Shown here piece by piece: positions 54,251 to 64,000 of a stretch of 64,000 nucleotides of DNA. The position numbers and the translations under genes were made by a program. Source of the DNA: Cylicocyclus nassatus (taxonomy: Eukaryota > Nematoda > Chromadorea > Rhabditida > Strongylidae); contig CATQJL010000112.1 of NCBI GenBank assembly GCA_958299035.1, positions 88,058,636-88,122,635 of the forward strand, written 5' to 3'. Numbering within the stretch: the stretch's first letter is position 1; each line of letters starts with the position of its first letter. Below the pieces are notes generated by a model, which saw only the letters and a program-made list of their open reading frames with translations, was not told the DNA's origin and did no database searches.

Positions 54251-54316
54251 GTTATGGACAGTTGGAATATTGCCAAATCGCGTCGCGACTGAAATCGCCT
54301 AAAGTATGCCCGGCCC
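54089..54316. mobile_element. 228-bp MITE with GGGCCGGGCATAC ends
   Basis: GGGCCGGGCATACTT and its complement, flanked by the 5-bp repeat TTATA (54084-54088, 54317-54321); inner GCGATTTCAGTCGCG pairs too. A single end of this type is near 47848. Confidence 0.8.
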
Positions 54317-54321
54317 TTATA

Positions 54322-54796
54322 AAACCACTGCTGCGCGCGATACCTTCGGCGGCTTTTGCCTAAGCAAAAACAGGGAGAGGGAGGTCCGCGTGCGTTACAC
54401 GTTAGGACAGATTATCAGGATGGCGCTGGAGACCGCACCATGCAAAACGACCGTTTCCCCATTTCGTGGATATCTGGGATCTAAATTGGCCCGAAAGCGA
54501 AGAAATGTCCATTCAAACCCCGCAACTCACCAAAATTTCACTAATGCGTTATGACAGCGAGCAAGCATCATATTCTTAAGCAGTATACTTGTATACCGTT
54601 ACAGGTAAGGTTTTGAGCAAAGCTGGAACTTCGACCCACTTAAACCCACCGTAACCCAAGAAAATGCACTATCCTGCGTAATCAGCATGATATTCATGTT
54701 CAGCGCGCTAAATGACCACCCTAAACGAAGTTTAAAGGAAATCTATGTTTTCGACCCCATACCGTATAACCACCATATCTATGAAAAGGTCCCAGT

Positions 54797-54847
<51 letters not shown>

Positions 54848-55300
54848 GAAAATCGTAATCAGCATGTCGAGTAAGTTCTCTGGATCGAACTCCAGCCGAG
54901 TTCATGATTTTGACTTCCTACTGTACACCTACCGTAACCACGGGAAGACGTTCTAGGGAGAAAGTGTGATATCTGTCAGCATGTAGATAACCCCTGTACA
55001 CGAAGTTTGAGCAAGATCTACGACAAAAAAAATTTGGGGCCTTGATAGCCGAATAGCGCCCATTCAGCTTTATATATAAGAATTCTCGCTTACCTCTTCG
55101 TACCAACTTCCAGCCCCGCAGCTCATGCTTTGCAAAAAAAACAGTATAATCATTATCTATCGATAACAACAAGTAGTAACACACCCGCCCTGCTCCGAAG
55201 TGTATGTGAGGAAGGTTTGGTCCGGATCCTATCCCTGAAACAGCAAACTGAAGTCAAGTGAGAAAACCCGCTCTAATCACGACGCGCTCTGGCGAATCCA
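54322..55300. repeat. Repeat remnants, no gene
   Basis: 54630-54760 and 54850-55000 repeat GTAATCAGCATG-type words of the ~120-bp family. 55060-55230 resembles part of a Helitron (TTTATATATAAG, ATCGATAACAACAAG, ACACCCGCCC, GGTTTGGTCCGGATC) without its ends. Confidence 0.45.
54799..54845. repeat. (AG)n microsatellite
   Basis: About 22 AG units. Reading frames through it are artefacts. Confidence 0.97.
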
Positions 55301-55735
55301 GCCGATTGCAGTGTGGTTACCGTACGCCTTCTGCGGCGCCGTAAGCACTAGAAGGTTATCGTGAGGCACAAAATTTGGGCGCGGCCATCGCGCGCGGTGT
55401 AACTCCTAACCGTAGCCTCGTCGCGCGCTCGGCGCGATTGTCTCAGAGTACAGCAACACAAAGTGTGCTCCGAGAAGATGGCAAGTTCCGTGCTGCGTGC
55501 GCGGCGCGGCCTTGTTTAACCGATGAGTCGCTGCGTCCATGCTTTGCCCAAGAGCTTACTTTGGAATTTCGAACTACAGTCGACGTTGGTTTAAAAGGCA
55601 TTTTTTGTTTGCTCAACGCCTTCCTTAAGGTACGATGTACCTTTTTCTTTTTCTTTTGTCCCTTTTTCTTTATTTTTAGCCTAGGAAGATAAAGACGGAA
55701 GCGTTGGGAACATTCTGATCAGTTTTATTTTCCAG
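55300..55735 (+). promoter_or_regulatory. CpG-rich upstream region and pyrimidine tract before a start exon
   Basis: 55370-55540 has many CGCG words unlike its surroundings. CTTAAGGTACG near 55628 could be a donor of an untranslated exon, and the tract up to TTTTATTTTCCAG (55734-55735) is a good acceptor, either cis or for a spliced leader. Inferred, no core promoter recognised. Confidence 0.35.
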
Positions 55736-56708
55736 AATGCCTTCAAAAGCAGGTCACCAACGCAACGTATCACAGGGGCAGCATGTGAGTTTAGTTTGGT
55801 CATATAATAGATTCTTTCATTTTCGGCTTTACTGGTAGTTTTTATGGGCAGTCTCTACAGATGAGCTTTAATATAAGGCTGCTTTCATACTGATCCGGAG
55901 GTTCGGGAACAGTCCCAGCACAGCGCTCAGTTGCAGCGCTGTCCTGGAACTGTTCCCGAACTTCCCTATCGGTATGAACGCAGCCTAAACAAACAAGTTT
56001 CTTTTCCCCAAGCATGACTATTCTCTAGGAACGTGGATCAAAAGCTGCGAAATGGTGCGGGTTGCGTGAGCTAATTATAAAGTACATTGCAAACTTAGAA
56101 ATGCTTCGTAGGGCTTTGCCTAATCGTGGGTCGGGAAGCGCAACCGACATATAGGCAGGATCATAAGCAGAATTTAATTATGCCCTTGATTTGATGTAGG
56201 ACTTTGCCAGATCTCAAAGGACTACGGACACTGCTCACACAAGATGTTACAATGCCTCAAATCACACATGATTTAACATTTGAAGGCAGAAAAATTTGAC
56301 AGTTGATAAAGAGATGAGAAGTCATGTTGGCCTATCGCCTGGAAAATATGTTAGCTTGGATTAACACACATGCCGCAATATCGCTTACACTTTCCACCTC
56401 CAACATCTGTGGCGCGCGTATGCCGCTGGTTCTAGTCTACGGTTGGGCCAGCGCTTTTGGGTTGGTTGGCTTGCGTACTCTCTTTTTTATTCGATTGCTG
56501 AGGTGTAATCGTGGCGTCATCGTTCATAATGCTTTAGAAACTCTATGTATAATTCATTTTTTAGTTGATCGTTGATCTCAATGATTCCGGGGACGATGAG
56601 GATGCTGAGCGCGGACATGCTGGGGTTTGTTCTGGTGGAAGTCCAACGCGTGTGGATCCAGCAACACAGTACCGCCCTCAGCATAATAAGCCCAAGTTTG
56701 TGGTTTAG
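55736..56708 (+). CDS. Candidate host gene of short exons, product unknown
   Basis: Exon 55736-55784 has ATG one base after TTTTCCAG, as in trans-spliced nematode genes, encodes MPSKAGHQRNVSQGQH and ends at GTGAGT. An exon-like stretch from 56029 (after TTCTCTAG) stays open for 41 codons (ERGSKAAKWCGLRELIIKYI and on). A last exon 56565-56708 (after CATTTTTTAG) encodes IVDLNDSGDDEDAERGHAG, then DPATQYRPQHNKPKFVV and stop. The acidic, low-complexity composition looks like protein. I could not find a donor that joins the second stretch to the last in phase, so an exon is missing or mis-drawn. Family not recognised. Confidence 0.42.
55868..55990. mobile_element. Short hairpin element in an intron
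   Basis: GGCTGCTTTCATACTGATCC and complement around GTTCGGGAACAG; sister of 52583-52695. It would lie in an intron of the candidate gene. Confidence 0.65.
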
Positions 56709-56719
56709 TTCAGTGATTA

Positions 56720-58290
56720 TTTCCATTGAAATTTATTTTTTGTTAGGGATTATATTATTAATTCAATTTTTTAAGACATTTGAGGGGGATTGGGACTATG
56801 TTTGTGTCGCAGAGCAGTAATGACGCCCGTCTATAAGTTGTCTGCAATAAAAATCCGTAAAGATGTTATTTGTTGGCGTAAAGAAATGCAACAGCGACAT
56901 CAATCTTTTGACTATGTCACGCTATTGGTTGCCATTGGCACATATGAAAACCGTTGGAGGATATATTTGGAGCGGAACTATGCCTTTTTGATCACTACAG
57001 AATTTATCAAATTTCGAATTACATAGTGCAACTGCGCCGTCAGTCTCGCTTGCGCATGGAGTACATTTGAATATGCAGTTTATCTTTCATTTTATATTTC
57101 ATTCATTCTCTGACCAAGAGACACGAGAACGCTTCGCATACATCTGATAAACGTCATAATCGTCTAAACTTCAACGCGTTTTCGTACTACTGATTAGGAA
57201 TCAGGGTTGAGCGTGGGGTTAGGCGCCCAACCTGAGGATCGCATTGGCGGTAAGGGCAAGGGAGGGGTCGTGATTGAGAAGCGAATCTGTTCAAAAAATT
57301 GAGAAAGTATACGATCGAGTAAGGCGAAGAAGAAAAGCGCTGAACCGTGAAACTCCAACTCCACCAGAGGAATGGCTGTCGTGAACAGCTTGCTAATTAA
57401 TTCGGCCAACGAAGTCTCAGCCAAATATCGCTTCGTCTTGCCTTACACATACCGCAAGGTCACCAAAGAAGCTTTTTGTGTGAACTATGTATAATTTCCG
57501 TAATCAGCATGCCAAATTGCCTCAACGAGCTCCTCAAACCATTACCTGTTTCATTTTCTAGTGGTTCCTAACGTCTAAAAAGCATGATTTTCAAATACGG
57601 TTAACTTGGCCATAAAAGTGACGCATAACGAAGTATTCTCTTTACCAATCTATAGCAGAAATTGGAGACTTCATATCGCCTTCTGTATTGAGAACTGCTG
57701 CCAAGATGTTAGTTAACGCGTTTTTTACTTCGAGTGCTTCAACTTCACCGACCGCCACAAAGCCAAAACAATTCGAGGAAAGCTTAAGCAACTATCGCCG
57801 AATCTTCAAGGTTTATGCTAGCGAATCATATAAAACTAAGGTAGAAAAGCTTCTTCGGTGATAAAGTTAATCGGGTCACACGCAACCCCTGACCCGATTA
57901 ACTGGTCATACTGCCTGTGCTTTTAAGGGTTTGCGCCTGACTTCCTTAATTTGCCTTAAAAATCCAGAAATTGCTCCATTTAGCTTTTTCTTGCTACATT
58001 GGAAATTTGGAACCGAACGCCCAACCTTTAGAAAATTTATGACCCTTTCGATAAGCCATTCAGGTCAAAATCAGCCGTCAAATTACGTGTGATTGTAAAG
58101 TGCAGTCATAGAAATTCGGGCGTATAGCTCCCAAAAGTCTGAAAACTCTCTAGAAAAGGATGATTCCTCCAGAGTTCACAATCTGCGGCTCAGGACTTCA
58201 AGATGAAGAATAAGGGATCGTTTGAGGGCTTTCATGGGGGGGGGGGGGTCTCGAAAGACTTGTGCATGACTTGTTGGTCAACTCTGTTAG
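56720..58290. repeat. Dispersed repeats, no firm gene
   Basis: 57107-57180 pairs in inverted orientation with 58400-58465 (AGAGACACGAGAACGCTTCG type words) and directly matches the complement of 62790-62835. 57860-58290 repeats 50710-51240, including a short TAATCGGGTCA palindrome and a GGGGGGTC run. Confidence 0.5.
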
Positions 58291-58561
58291 GAATTCATGA
58301 GTGAAAATGTTCAGATTCGGGTTATTTAACAATGTCGAACATGTTCTTCCACGGATTCATAATAGAAATCAATTAAAAAGAGTCAAACGCGCTCATATAA
58401 ACTTGCTAATCAGACGTACGCAAAGCGTGCCCGCGTCTCCTAGTCAGAGAATGATGATACAGTGCTTGGACATAGCTGTGTTCGAAAACAACTAGATTGC
58501 ATAATTGTCTTTGCGCGAAATCGTACTACTCGATTTTCATTTTCTCCCGTTTTCTTTGTAG

Positions 58562-58929
58562 GATTGATTTGCTGTTGAAAATGTTAGTTGGATGGCCTTG
58601 TCATTTTTCACAGTTCTGCGCCAGCATGTACCTGATCCGTTTTAGAGGACTGTGCAACGATCCACATATCCGATCGAACATTAAGGTCATATTAGGCTCT
58701 ATTATGCTCACAATAGTTGGAGCAAGTGAGTTCCATATATAAATTTGTCCACGTGATAGCTTTATAGCAGTAAGTCGGCATAATCTTACTGATTTCAGTC
58801 CTTCTGATTCTTGGCGCGATCGTGATGTTTCGTCCAGACGAAGGTGGTACATTTTTTCCCTCATCTGATTCTTCGTGTTTTTTTTTTTGGTTTCGTGTCT
58901 ATTTCCACACTACTACAGCTGTAGTTTGA
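58562..58929 (+). CDS. Candidate small membrane protein, two exons, product unknown
   Basis: After TTTTCTTTGTAG an exon begins with ATG at 58581, the layout of a trans-spliced start. Exon 58562-58725 ends at GTGAGT; a 73-bp intron ends in GATTTCAG; the frame continues at 58799. The product reads MLVGWPCHFSQFCASMYLIR, then IRSNIKVILGSIMLTIVGA across the splice into ILLILGAIVMFRPDEGG. That is one long hydrophobic segment (about residues 35-58), likely membrane-spanning. The frame runs to TGA 58927 through a T-run, so the true second exon may end earlier and more exons may follow. Family not recognised; a four-helix protein is possible. Confidence 0.42.
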
Positions 58930-59184
58930 TACTCTACAAACCAAGTTGATTTTGCGTATAGGATGTGGGCTGCTATGGAGTTGCTTAACACGTTTCGGAC
59001 CGGTGCTGCACATGGTGCAGCACGCTGCTTTGAAGGTTCTTTCTGAATTTTGCAGGAGGTTTTCTTTAAGCCGAAGTAATTTACTTTTTAACACGTTTCG
59101 GAGCCGCTATGAAGTATCTTTCTGGCATTTATAGGTTTTCTTTTGGTCAAAAGTTGTTCAAAGGTCTAAGCTCCTATTTTTCAA

Positions 59185-59555
59185 ATGACTTTGTAGAGCT
59201 GTGCCAGCATGTTTGTTTAGGAGATATGAGGACAAATCGAACAGTTGCAACGAAGTGCGGCAACGCGAATGACGCGTGCGACGTCGCAACTTTTCTTTGC
59301 TTGATTTCAGAGAGAATAACCGTACTTTTAATAATGATGTGTTTCGTGTACAACACAGATACTTTTGAATACTATTTACTGAGTTCTAATTCCTATCTTT
59401 CAACAAAGCGCAAAAGTCCCTCTCAAGCGACAATATTCAAACACTTCAAATTCACTCAGAACTTTGGGTATGAAGCTTAACTGATATGCTGATTACAGAT
59501 GTAGCCCACAGGTGCGAAATAAGGTCTCTTTGTACGCTAAGGGCTGAAAGTACAC
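59185..59555. repeat. Tandem unit 1, left part (continues at 61275-61316)
   Basis: Matches 61319-61730: TTTGTAGAGCTGTGCC, GCGTGCGACGTCGCAACTTT, AAAGTCCCTCTCAAGCG, CAGAACTTTGGGTATG. It is cut at AAGTACAC by the element 59556-61266. The long frame here is not supported as coding, since unit 2 does not keep it. Confidence 0.75.
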
Positions 59556-59564
59556 TATACTTGG

Positions 59565-59935
59565 GACCGAATCGAATAATTATTCGATCATTCGAATAAA
59601 TCATTCGAATGCGAATGATTCGAAAAGTCGAATATTCGAAAATCTGAAATTTCGAATAAAATTCGAAAGTCGAATATTCGTAATTTTCAGTTTTCGAATA
59701 TATTCGATAGTCGAATATTCGAAAATCTTCATTTTCGAATATTATTCGAAAGTCGAATATTCGAAAATCTTAAATTTCGAATATTATTCGATAGTCGAAT
59801 ATTCGAAGGTCATTCATTCGATCATTCGATGTCCGTCATATTCGAATATTCGTCGAGCACCGAATATTCGGAAATTCGATGAGAATTGACTATTCGAAAA
59901 TTCGATAAGCACCGAGTATTCGAAAAATCGATATG
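59565..59935. repeat. Subterminal TTCGAATATTCG array, left
   Basis: Loosely periodic (about 40-50 bp) palindromic words: GTCGAATATTCGAAAATCT and variants. Self-complementary on a small scale and complementary to the array 60955-61255. Confidence 0.85.
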
Positions 59936-60295
59936 CATAGCGCATACGGGATGTTTAAAAATATCTACACACCGTTTGATCGCTAATACCTCTCAGTCTT
60001 TTGCCAATTTCTGGGTAACATCCAGTAGGGATGGCTTCAGCTTATAAATAAGCAGAAAGCGAATCACCCATGTTTTTCTTATTGTGTGTTATCACAGTAG
60101 GAAACTCCAGCTTATAGACCGACTGCAAAATAAGACATCCAAAAAAATTGTCCCCAAAAAGGTCTAAAATCTGTGCAGTAGTGTTATTACGTATGCTGAT
60201 TTTGCTACGCACGAGCTTTCAAGCTTTTCAAATGGCAATCACATTTCTGAAAGGCGATGCAAAACACTTTTTACGGTGTATCGTTTGTTCCCCAG

Positions 60296-60472
60296 CAAAT
60301 TTCTCATAGACTACCATCATGTCGCTGCCTTTCGCTATTTTGAACGTGTTAACCTCGGGCAGTTCGTTGAAATCTTAGGAGAAACGTGTCAGAAAGAGCG
60401 AAAGGCAGCGTCGCACCACGTACGCACGCTGGCGCACTTGGGAACTTTTCTGGGGGACACAGGATACCTGGC
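60296..60472 (+). CDS. Exon-like frame inside the transposon
   Basis: It lies between the acceptor TGTTCCCCAG and the strong donor GTAAGTTC, 177 bp, open in one frame: KFLIDYHHVAAFRYFERVNL, GQFVEILGETCQKERKAASH, HVRTLAHLGTFLGDTGYLA. The first base completes a codon and two are left at the end, so it needs neighbouring exons, which I do not see within the element. It looks like an alpha-helical, possibly TPR-like piece; from memory LGxFLxDxG recalls APPBP2-type proteins, which is unverified. Best read as a captured gene fragment, or as an exon of a surrounding gene. Confidence 0.45.
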
Positions 60473-60954
60473 GTAAGTTCTGAAAAAAACATAACGGATG
60501 AGTGCAAACTTTACATAAAGTGAGTGTCTTTAGGAATCTTAAGCAAGACTTTCAGCACTTTTGATTCTTTTTCTTGGTGAAATGGTCCTGATGTTTTGAA
60601 ACCTGCTTCAGCCTTACGGTAATTTTACAGCAGTGAAAAGCGATTGATAAATCGCCCCATACTCTAAGTTGATGTCAGCCTACACAGTCTACAGATCTAC
60701 ATACTGTTGGGACCGCTGTATATCCAATCGCAACTCTCAGTGAGGGTGTATGTATAATCTTCTTTAAAGTACGAAAAATCTCTTCACAACCGTCATCAGG
60801 AGTAGCTTTTAGGTTCCTAAGTCTCTTCACGTTACGACTAAACCGTTTTTCCATCGTAAATTGTACCATAATGTGTCCAATGCTTAGCACTTACATGAAA
60901 CAATTTATTCTTAGTGTTTTGGCCTTTTATAGGCAGTCTCAATGACGTAAATTA

Positions 60955-61255
60955 TTCGGTCAGTATTCGAAAATCGAATGATATTCGAAAACCGAATAAC
61001 ATTCGAGGACCGAATAATATTCGAAATTCGAATAACGAATGATATTCGATATTCGAATATTATTCGATTCGAAATTTCCGATTTTCGAATAATATTCGAA
61101 AGTCGAATATTCGAAATTTTCAAATTTCGAATAATATTCGATAGTCGAATATTCGAGAATTTCGATTTTCGAATATTATTCGATATTCGAATATTCGAGA
61201 TTTTCAATTTTCGAATATATTCGATATTCGAATATTCGAAAAAAATTTCGAATTT
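60955..61255. repeat. Subterminal TTCGAATATTCG array, right
   Basis: Same words as the left array in mirrored order. Frames on both strands that read N-I-R-repeats or I-R-I-F-E-repeats are artefacts of this array. Confidence 0.85.
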
Positions 61256-61318
61256 CCCCAAGTATAAAGTACACTCTTATTCGCCGCGCGCGATTTCGCG
61301 GTCCGAAACGTGTTAAAT

Positions 61319-61730
61319 CACTCTGTAGAGCTGTGCCGCCGATATTTGTTTACGAAATATAAGGACTCGAACAACAGTTGCAAAGAAGTGCGGCGACGCG
61401 AACGACGCGTGCGACGTCGCAACTTTTCTTCGCTTCGATTTCAGAGAGAATAACCGTATGTTTAATAATGATGTGTTTCGTGTACAACAGATACTTTTGA
61501 ATATTTGAAACTGAGTTCTTGCTCGTATCTTTCAAGAAAGCACAAAAGTCCCTCTCAAGCGGCAAAATTCAAACGCTTCGAATTCACCCAGAACTTTGGG
61601 TATGGAGCTTATCTGGCATGCTGATTACAGATGTAGTCCACAGTCTGCGAAATGAGGTTCCTTTGCTGGCTAACGGCCGAAAGTGCATTCTTTTTGCCGC
61701 GCGTGATTTCGCGGCCCGGAACGTGTTAAC
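61319..61730. repeat. Tandem unit 2, uninterrupted
   Basis: Direct repeat of unit 1 (59185-59555 plus 61275-61316), ending GATTTCGCGGCCCGGAACG. It supplies the empty-site version for the transposon. Confidence 0.75.
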
Positions 61731-62915
61731 AAGGGAAGGATGGTTGGTCGAAGTGGCCTTTTGAAGGCAGTGAAAGGGCAAAAACCCGATTTCAAATCTA
61801 CTTACCGGGGGTTATCCGCAATGCTGAATTCGAAAATCCACATTAGAAGGCGCGAAAACGGCGAGAACATACGTCTTCCAAAACCGCACGATTTGAAACT
61901 CGACGGTCCCCTTCAGGGCAGAGACGGGCCCCATTTAAATCTACTTAATCGGCTGCGCGGGCGGTTGCGCGCGCCGTCGCTGCGTGGGGGAGACCTATCC
62001 CCGGCTCTGTCAACGCTTATGTTCAAAGCGTTCTTGTTATAATGATTTCAGCTACAAGGCTTTCATACGTCGCAACTTTACCGTTGAGACTTGCTTTTTC
62101 AACTAGAAGCGAATAAGAAGAATGCAAAAGGTAGCTAGACAATGAGTAATCAAGATAAGATACTTTTTCTTCTTTCAAACCTCTATCCTTGCTAGTGGGG
62201 TAAGCAACGCGGTACATGACTGTTTTCGCAAAGTCTACTGTTGTTTCATGGCAGATGGCCCCCGATTTCGTTATTGGGACTTCCCTTGCAGTCTTGCATC
62301 TTACATGTGCTGCGCAATGACTCAGTGTACGACAGAACTTTTATGCTAAGGAGAAGGTTTCATGGTATTATTTTGCTTAGTTTTGAGAGGAATTTGTTTT
62401 CCTGCATGATGAAAGCTGGAAGTTAAGGTGTTGGCAACTCGATATAGATCCTTTTCCCAAGTACTTGGCCGTGATTGGTTTTACTCTTGGACCTCCGTGA
62501 GGATACTTATCATCCTTGTATACTGAAAGACGAAAGAAAGTTTTGCACGCGTGAGCCGATGCTAACTAGATACATGTGTTGTATAGTATATCATCTTACA
62601 ATTATCATTCATTCTCTAACTAAGAACAAGTTTAAGAGCGCGTCTCACCGCATTCTAGTAAATCACTATTGCATATTCATAAAAGAACATGTTTAAACTC
62701 GCATTGTTTAACGAGCTCGAACATGTTGTTTTAAGAATGCCATGCCCAGTAATCATAAAACGTTTTGAAACGCATTGATGAACTTGTTAATACGCAAAGC
62801 GTGCTCGTGTCTCTTAGTCAGAGAATGAATGATAGTGGATTCATTATCCGGAACAAATGCAACTCTATGTCTGTCGTTGTCGAATCTTCTGGTCAGTCCA
62901 AGACGCTTTTTCTTC
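61731..62915. other. Repeat ends, no firm gene
   Basis: AACAAGGGAAGGATGG at 61729 is an end of the Harbinger-like family without a partner. 61925-61990 (ATCTACTTAATCGGCTGCGC) is inverted against 63900-63990. 62700-62840 repeats 58320-58465. Open frames are not recognised. Confidence 0.45.
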
Positions 62916-62918
62916 CTT

Positions 62919-63229
62919 AAAGGCAGCGGACAGGCAAAATGGACCCCTGTCAGATTTTGGTAGTTTCGGGTAGTGGACCCTCCAAGTACACCGTAGCCCC
63001 AACCCCACATTCCAATTCATGCGCTAAGTCCTGAAAAAAAGCGCTTCAAATTCCACCAGCCCCGCCCACTTCCATTGAGTGGGCGTTATTGGTGGAAGTT
63101 TGAAGCGCTTTTTTCAGGACTTAGCGCATGAATTGGAATGTGGGGTTGGGGCTACGGTGTACTTGGAGGGTCCACTGCCCGAAACTTCCAAAATCTGACA
63201 GGGGTCCATTTTGCCTGTCCACTGCCTTT
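62919..63229. mobile_element. Near-perfect 311-bp hairpin element
   Basis: AAAGGCAGCGGACAGGCAAA and its complement bound arms of about 145 bp that differ at few positions (e.g. TTTTGGTAGTTTC against GAAACTTCCAAAA). Loop near 63060. Same end type as 837-1246. Confidence 0.82.
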
Positions 63230-63321
63230 AAAATAAGTGTACTCTCGTTGAAACAAAGAAAATGAAGGTACAGGCCCGGATACTAGAAGCTCGGTATCTT
63301 GGCAGTTTCACCTTCCTAATC

Positions 63322-63473
63322 AAAATTTTCGGGTGGGGGAACGAAAGCCGCCAGGTCCAGCCGCCTTTCGCGGCCAGCTGGTCCTTTCGCAGCGTTGTTG
63401 CATGTCGTTCCAGGGCCAGCAGTCCGCGGAGGCGGCTGGACCTGGCGGCTTTCGTTCCCCCACCCAAAATTTT
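63322..63473. mobile_element. 152-bp hairpin element
   Basis: AAATTTTCGGGTGGGGGAAC and its complement; GCCGCCAGGTCCAGCCGCC pairs within. Frames here are artefacts. Confidence 0.75.
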
Positions 63474-63479
63474 CCAATA

Positions 63480-64000
63480 AGTTGGAGGTTGAAGGACAAG
63501 GGTAACGTTAGAGGAGAAGGATCGCAACAGCTACAAGATAAGTATATACACAAAAGATAGGTATGCATACAAAACAATGCTGCCTTAGAGAAAGCACAAA
63601 GTTACTCTTTCTTCTTCGAAAAAAAAAAGCCTTAACTTTTGTGAAAATGGAGATGCACGCCGTCTTTGACTAGAAGCATTGGCAACATCGGATGTGTGAA
63701 TTTTGACTATGACCTCTTGTCTCTGGCACACCTATGAGGTTGGAATCCTCGGATAAAGACTCTCCGATCTGTCTCTCTCATAGAGAGAATTTAATACGTC
63801 GATCTTGTTATGAAAGGATCCTTAAACTTCCTCCTTACAGAAAACAAAGTCCAACACAGGCATTACCTGAGGTTAGCGCCAGCACACCCAGGCAAGCCAT
63901 GAGTGTGCGAGCCCTAGCCGGCACGCAGTGAGCGCGCGCGCGACCGCCCGCGCAGCCGATTAAGTAGATTAAATGGCGCCGCAGAGACGCAGAGTCGCTG
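63480..64000. other. Window end, no gene seen
   Basis: Nothing recognisable except a GC-rich tract (63890-64000, alternating GC at about 63930) which is the inverted partner of 61925-61990 and may be the end of a ~2-kb element or a promoter of something outside the window. Confidence 0.4.

Larger units (their letters stand above)
59556..61266. mobile_element. 1.7-kb hAT-size-target transposon carrying an exon
   Basis: Ends TATACTTGGG and CCCCAAGTATA, flanked by the 8-bp repeat AAGTACAC (59548-59555, 61267-61274). The uninterrupted relative of the site is GGCCGAAAGTGCATTCTTTT near 61675. Inside each end is an array of TTCGAATATTCG-type repeats (59565-59935 and 60955-61255). The centre (about 59940-60950) is ordinary sequence with one exon-like frame and no transposase. 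The 8-bp repeat fits hAT; the ends lack the usual CAG start, so the superfamily is open. Confidence 0.85.

Noticed and set aside
54799..54845. (AG)n tract as CRISPR-like or regulatory repeat
   Set aside because: Plain dinucleotide microsatellite without spacers.
55375..55692. 105-codon plus frame ending in Phe-rich tail
   Set aside because: The tail is the pyrimidine tract before an acceptor; the region looks like upstream untranslated sequence.
59109..59480. 123-codon plus frame
   Set aside because: The tandem sister at 61319-61730 has stops and shifts in this frame, so no sign of constraint.
60911..61316. Frames of 112-116 codons with repeating N-I-R or R-I-F-E peptides
   Set aside because: They are translations of the TTCGAATATTCG array on either strand.

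Overview
ORGANISM. The window is animal DNA, most likely from a clade V (strongylid or hookworm-like) nematode. The grounds are introns of about 50 bp with TTTNCAG-type acceptors in a galectin gene, acceptors sitting a few bases before an ATG as in spliced-leader genes, and Gypsy, RTE and Penelope-like elements of the kind common in strongylids. No species can be named from this. Two N gaps (500 and 23 bases) and four copies of the 25-nt SMART amplification primer show a draft assembly built partly from amplified DNA. LAYOUT. 1-11868 (copy A) and 16870-29919 (copy B) are two versions of the same 12-13 kb segment in the same orientation: PLE terminal repeats, a ~120-bp-unit repeat field, one Gypsy LTR element with the same 5-bp target duplication in both, a TA-flanked MITE, a galectin gene, a doubtful minus-strand reading frame and a PLE tail. 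They differ by small changes and by clean insertions: a Helitron only in A; hAT-like, PIF/Harbinger-like and Mutator-like MITEs only in B. Copy A has lost part of the Gypsy gag. The copies may be a tandem duplication or two haplotypes scaffolded end to end. 11869-16869 joins them and holds primer copies, the 500-N gap, a PLE GIY-YIG fragment and degenerate repeats. 29920-36640 holds dispersed inverted repeats, an inverted PLE unit and a PLE-tail palindrome. 36640-42373 is a decayed plus-strand Gypsy element fused to RTE LINE fragments. 42397-48345 has a foldback Harbinger-like element with tRNA-like boxes, a fourth LTR remnant and several MITEs. 48400-55000 is MITE-dense. 55.3-59 kb has the best candidate host exons after the galectin. 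59556-61266 is a 1.7-kb transposon with an 8-bp target duplication, subterminal arrays of a TTCGAATATTCG-type repeat and, inside, an open exon with good splice sites. 61.3-64 kb holds more hairpins. HOW IT WORKS TOGETHER. The only well supported host gene is the galectin, present in A and B with one synonymous difference in 399 coding bases of the CRD; short exons at 55.7-56.7 and 58.6-58.9 kb may be further host genes. Almost everything else is mobile-element DNA, and the Gypsy, RTE and one PLE ORF are visibly broken.
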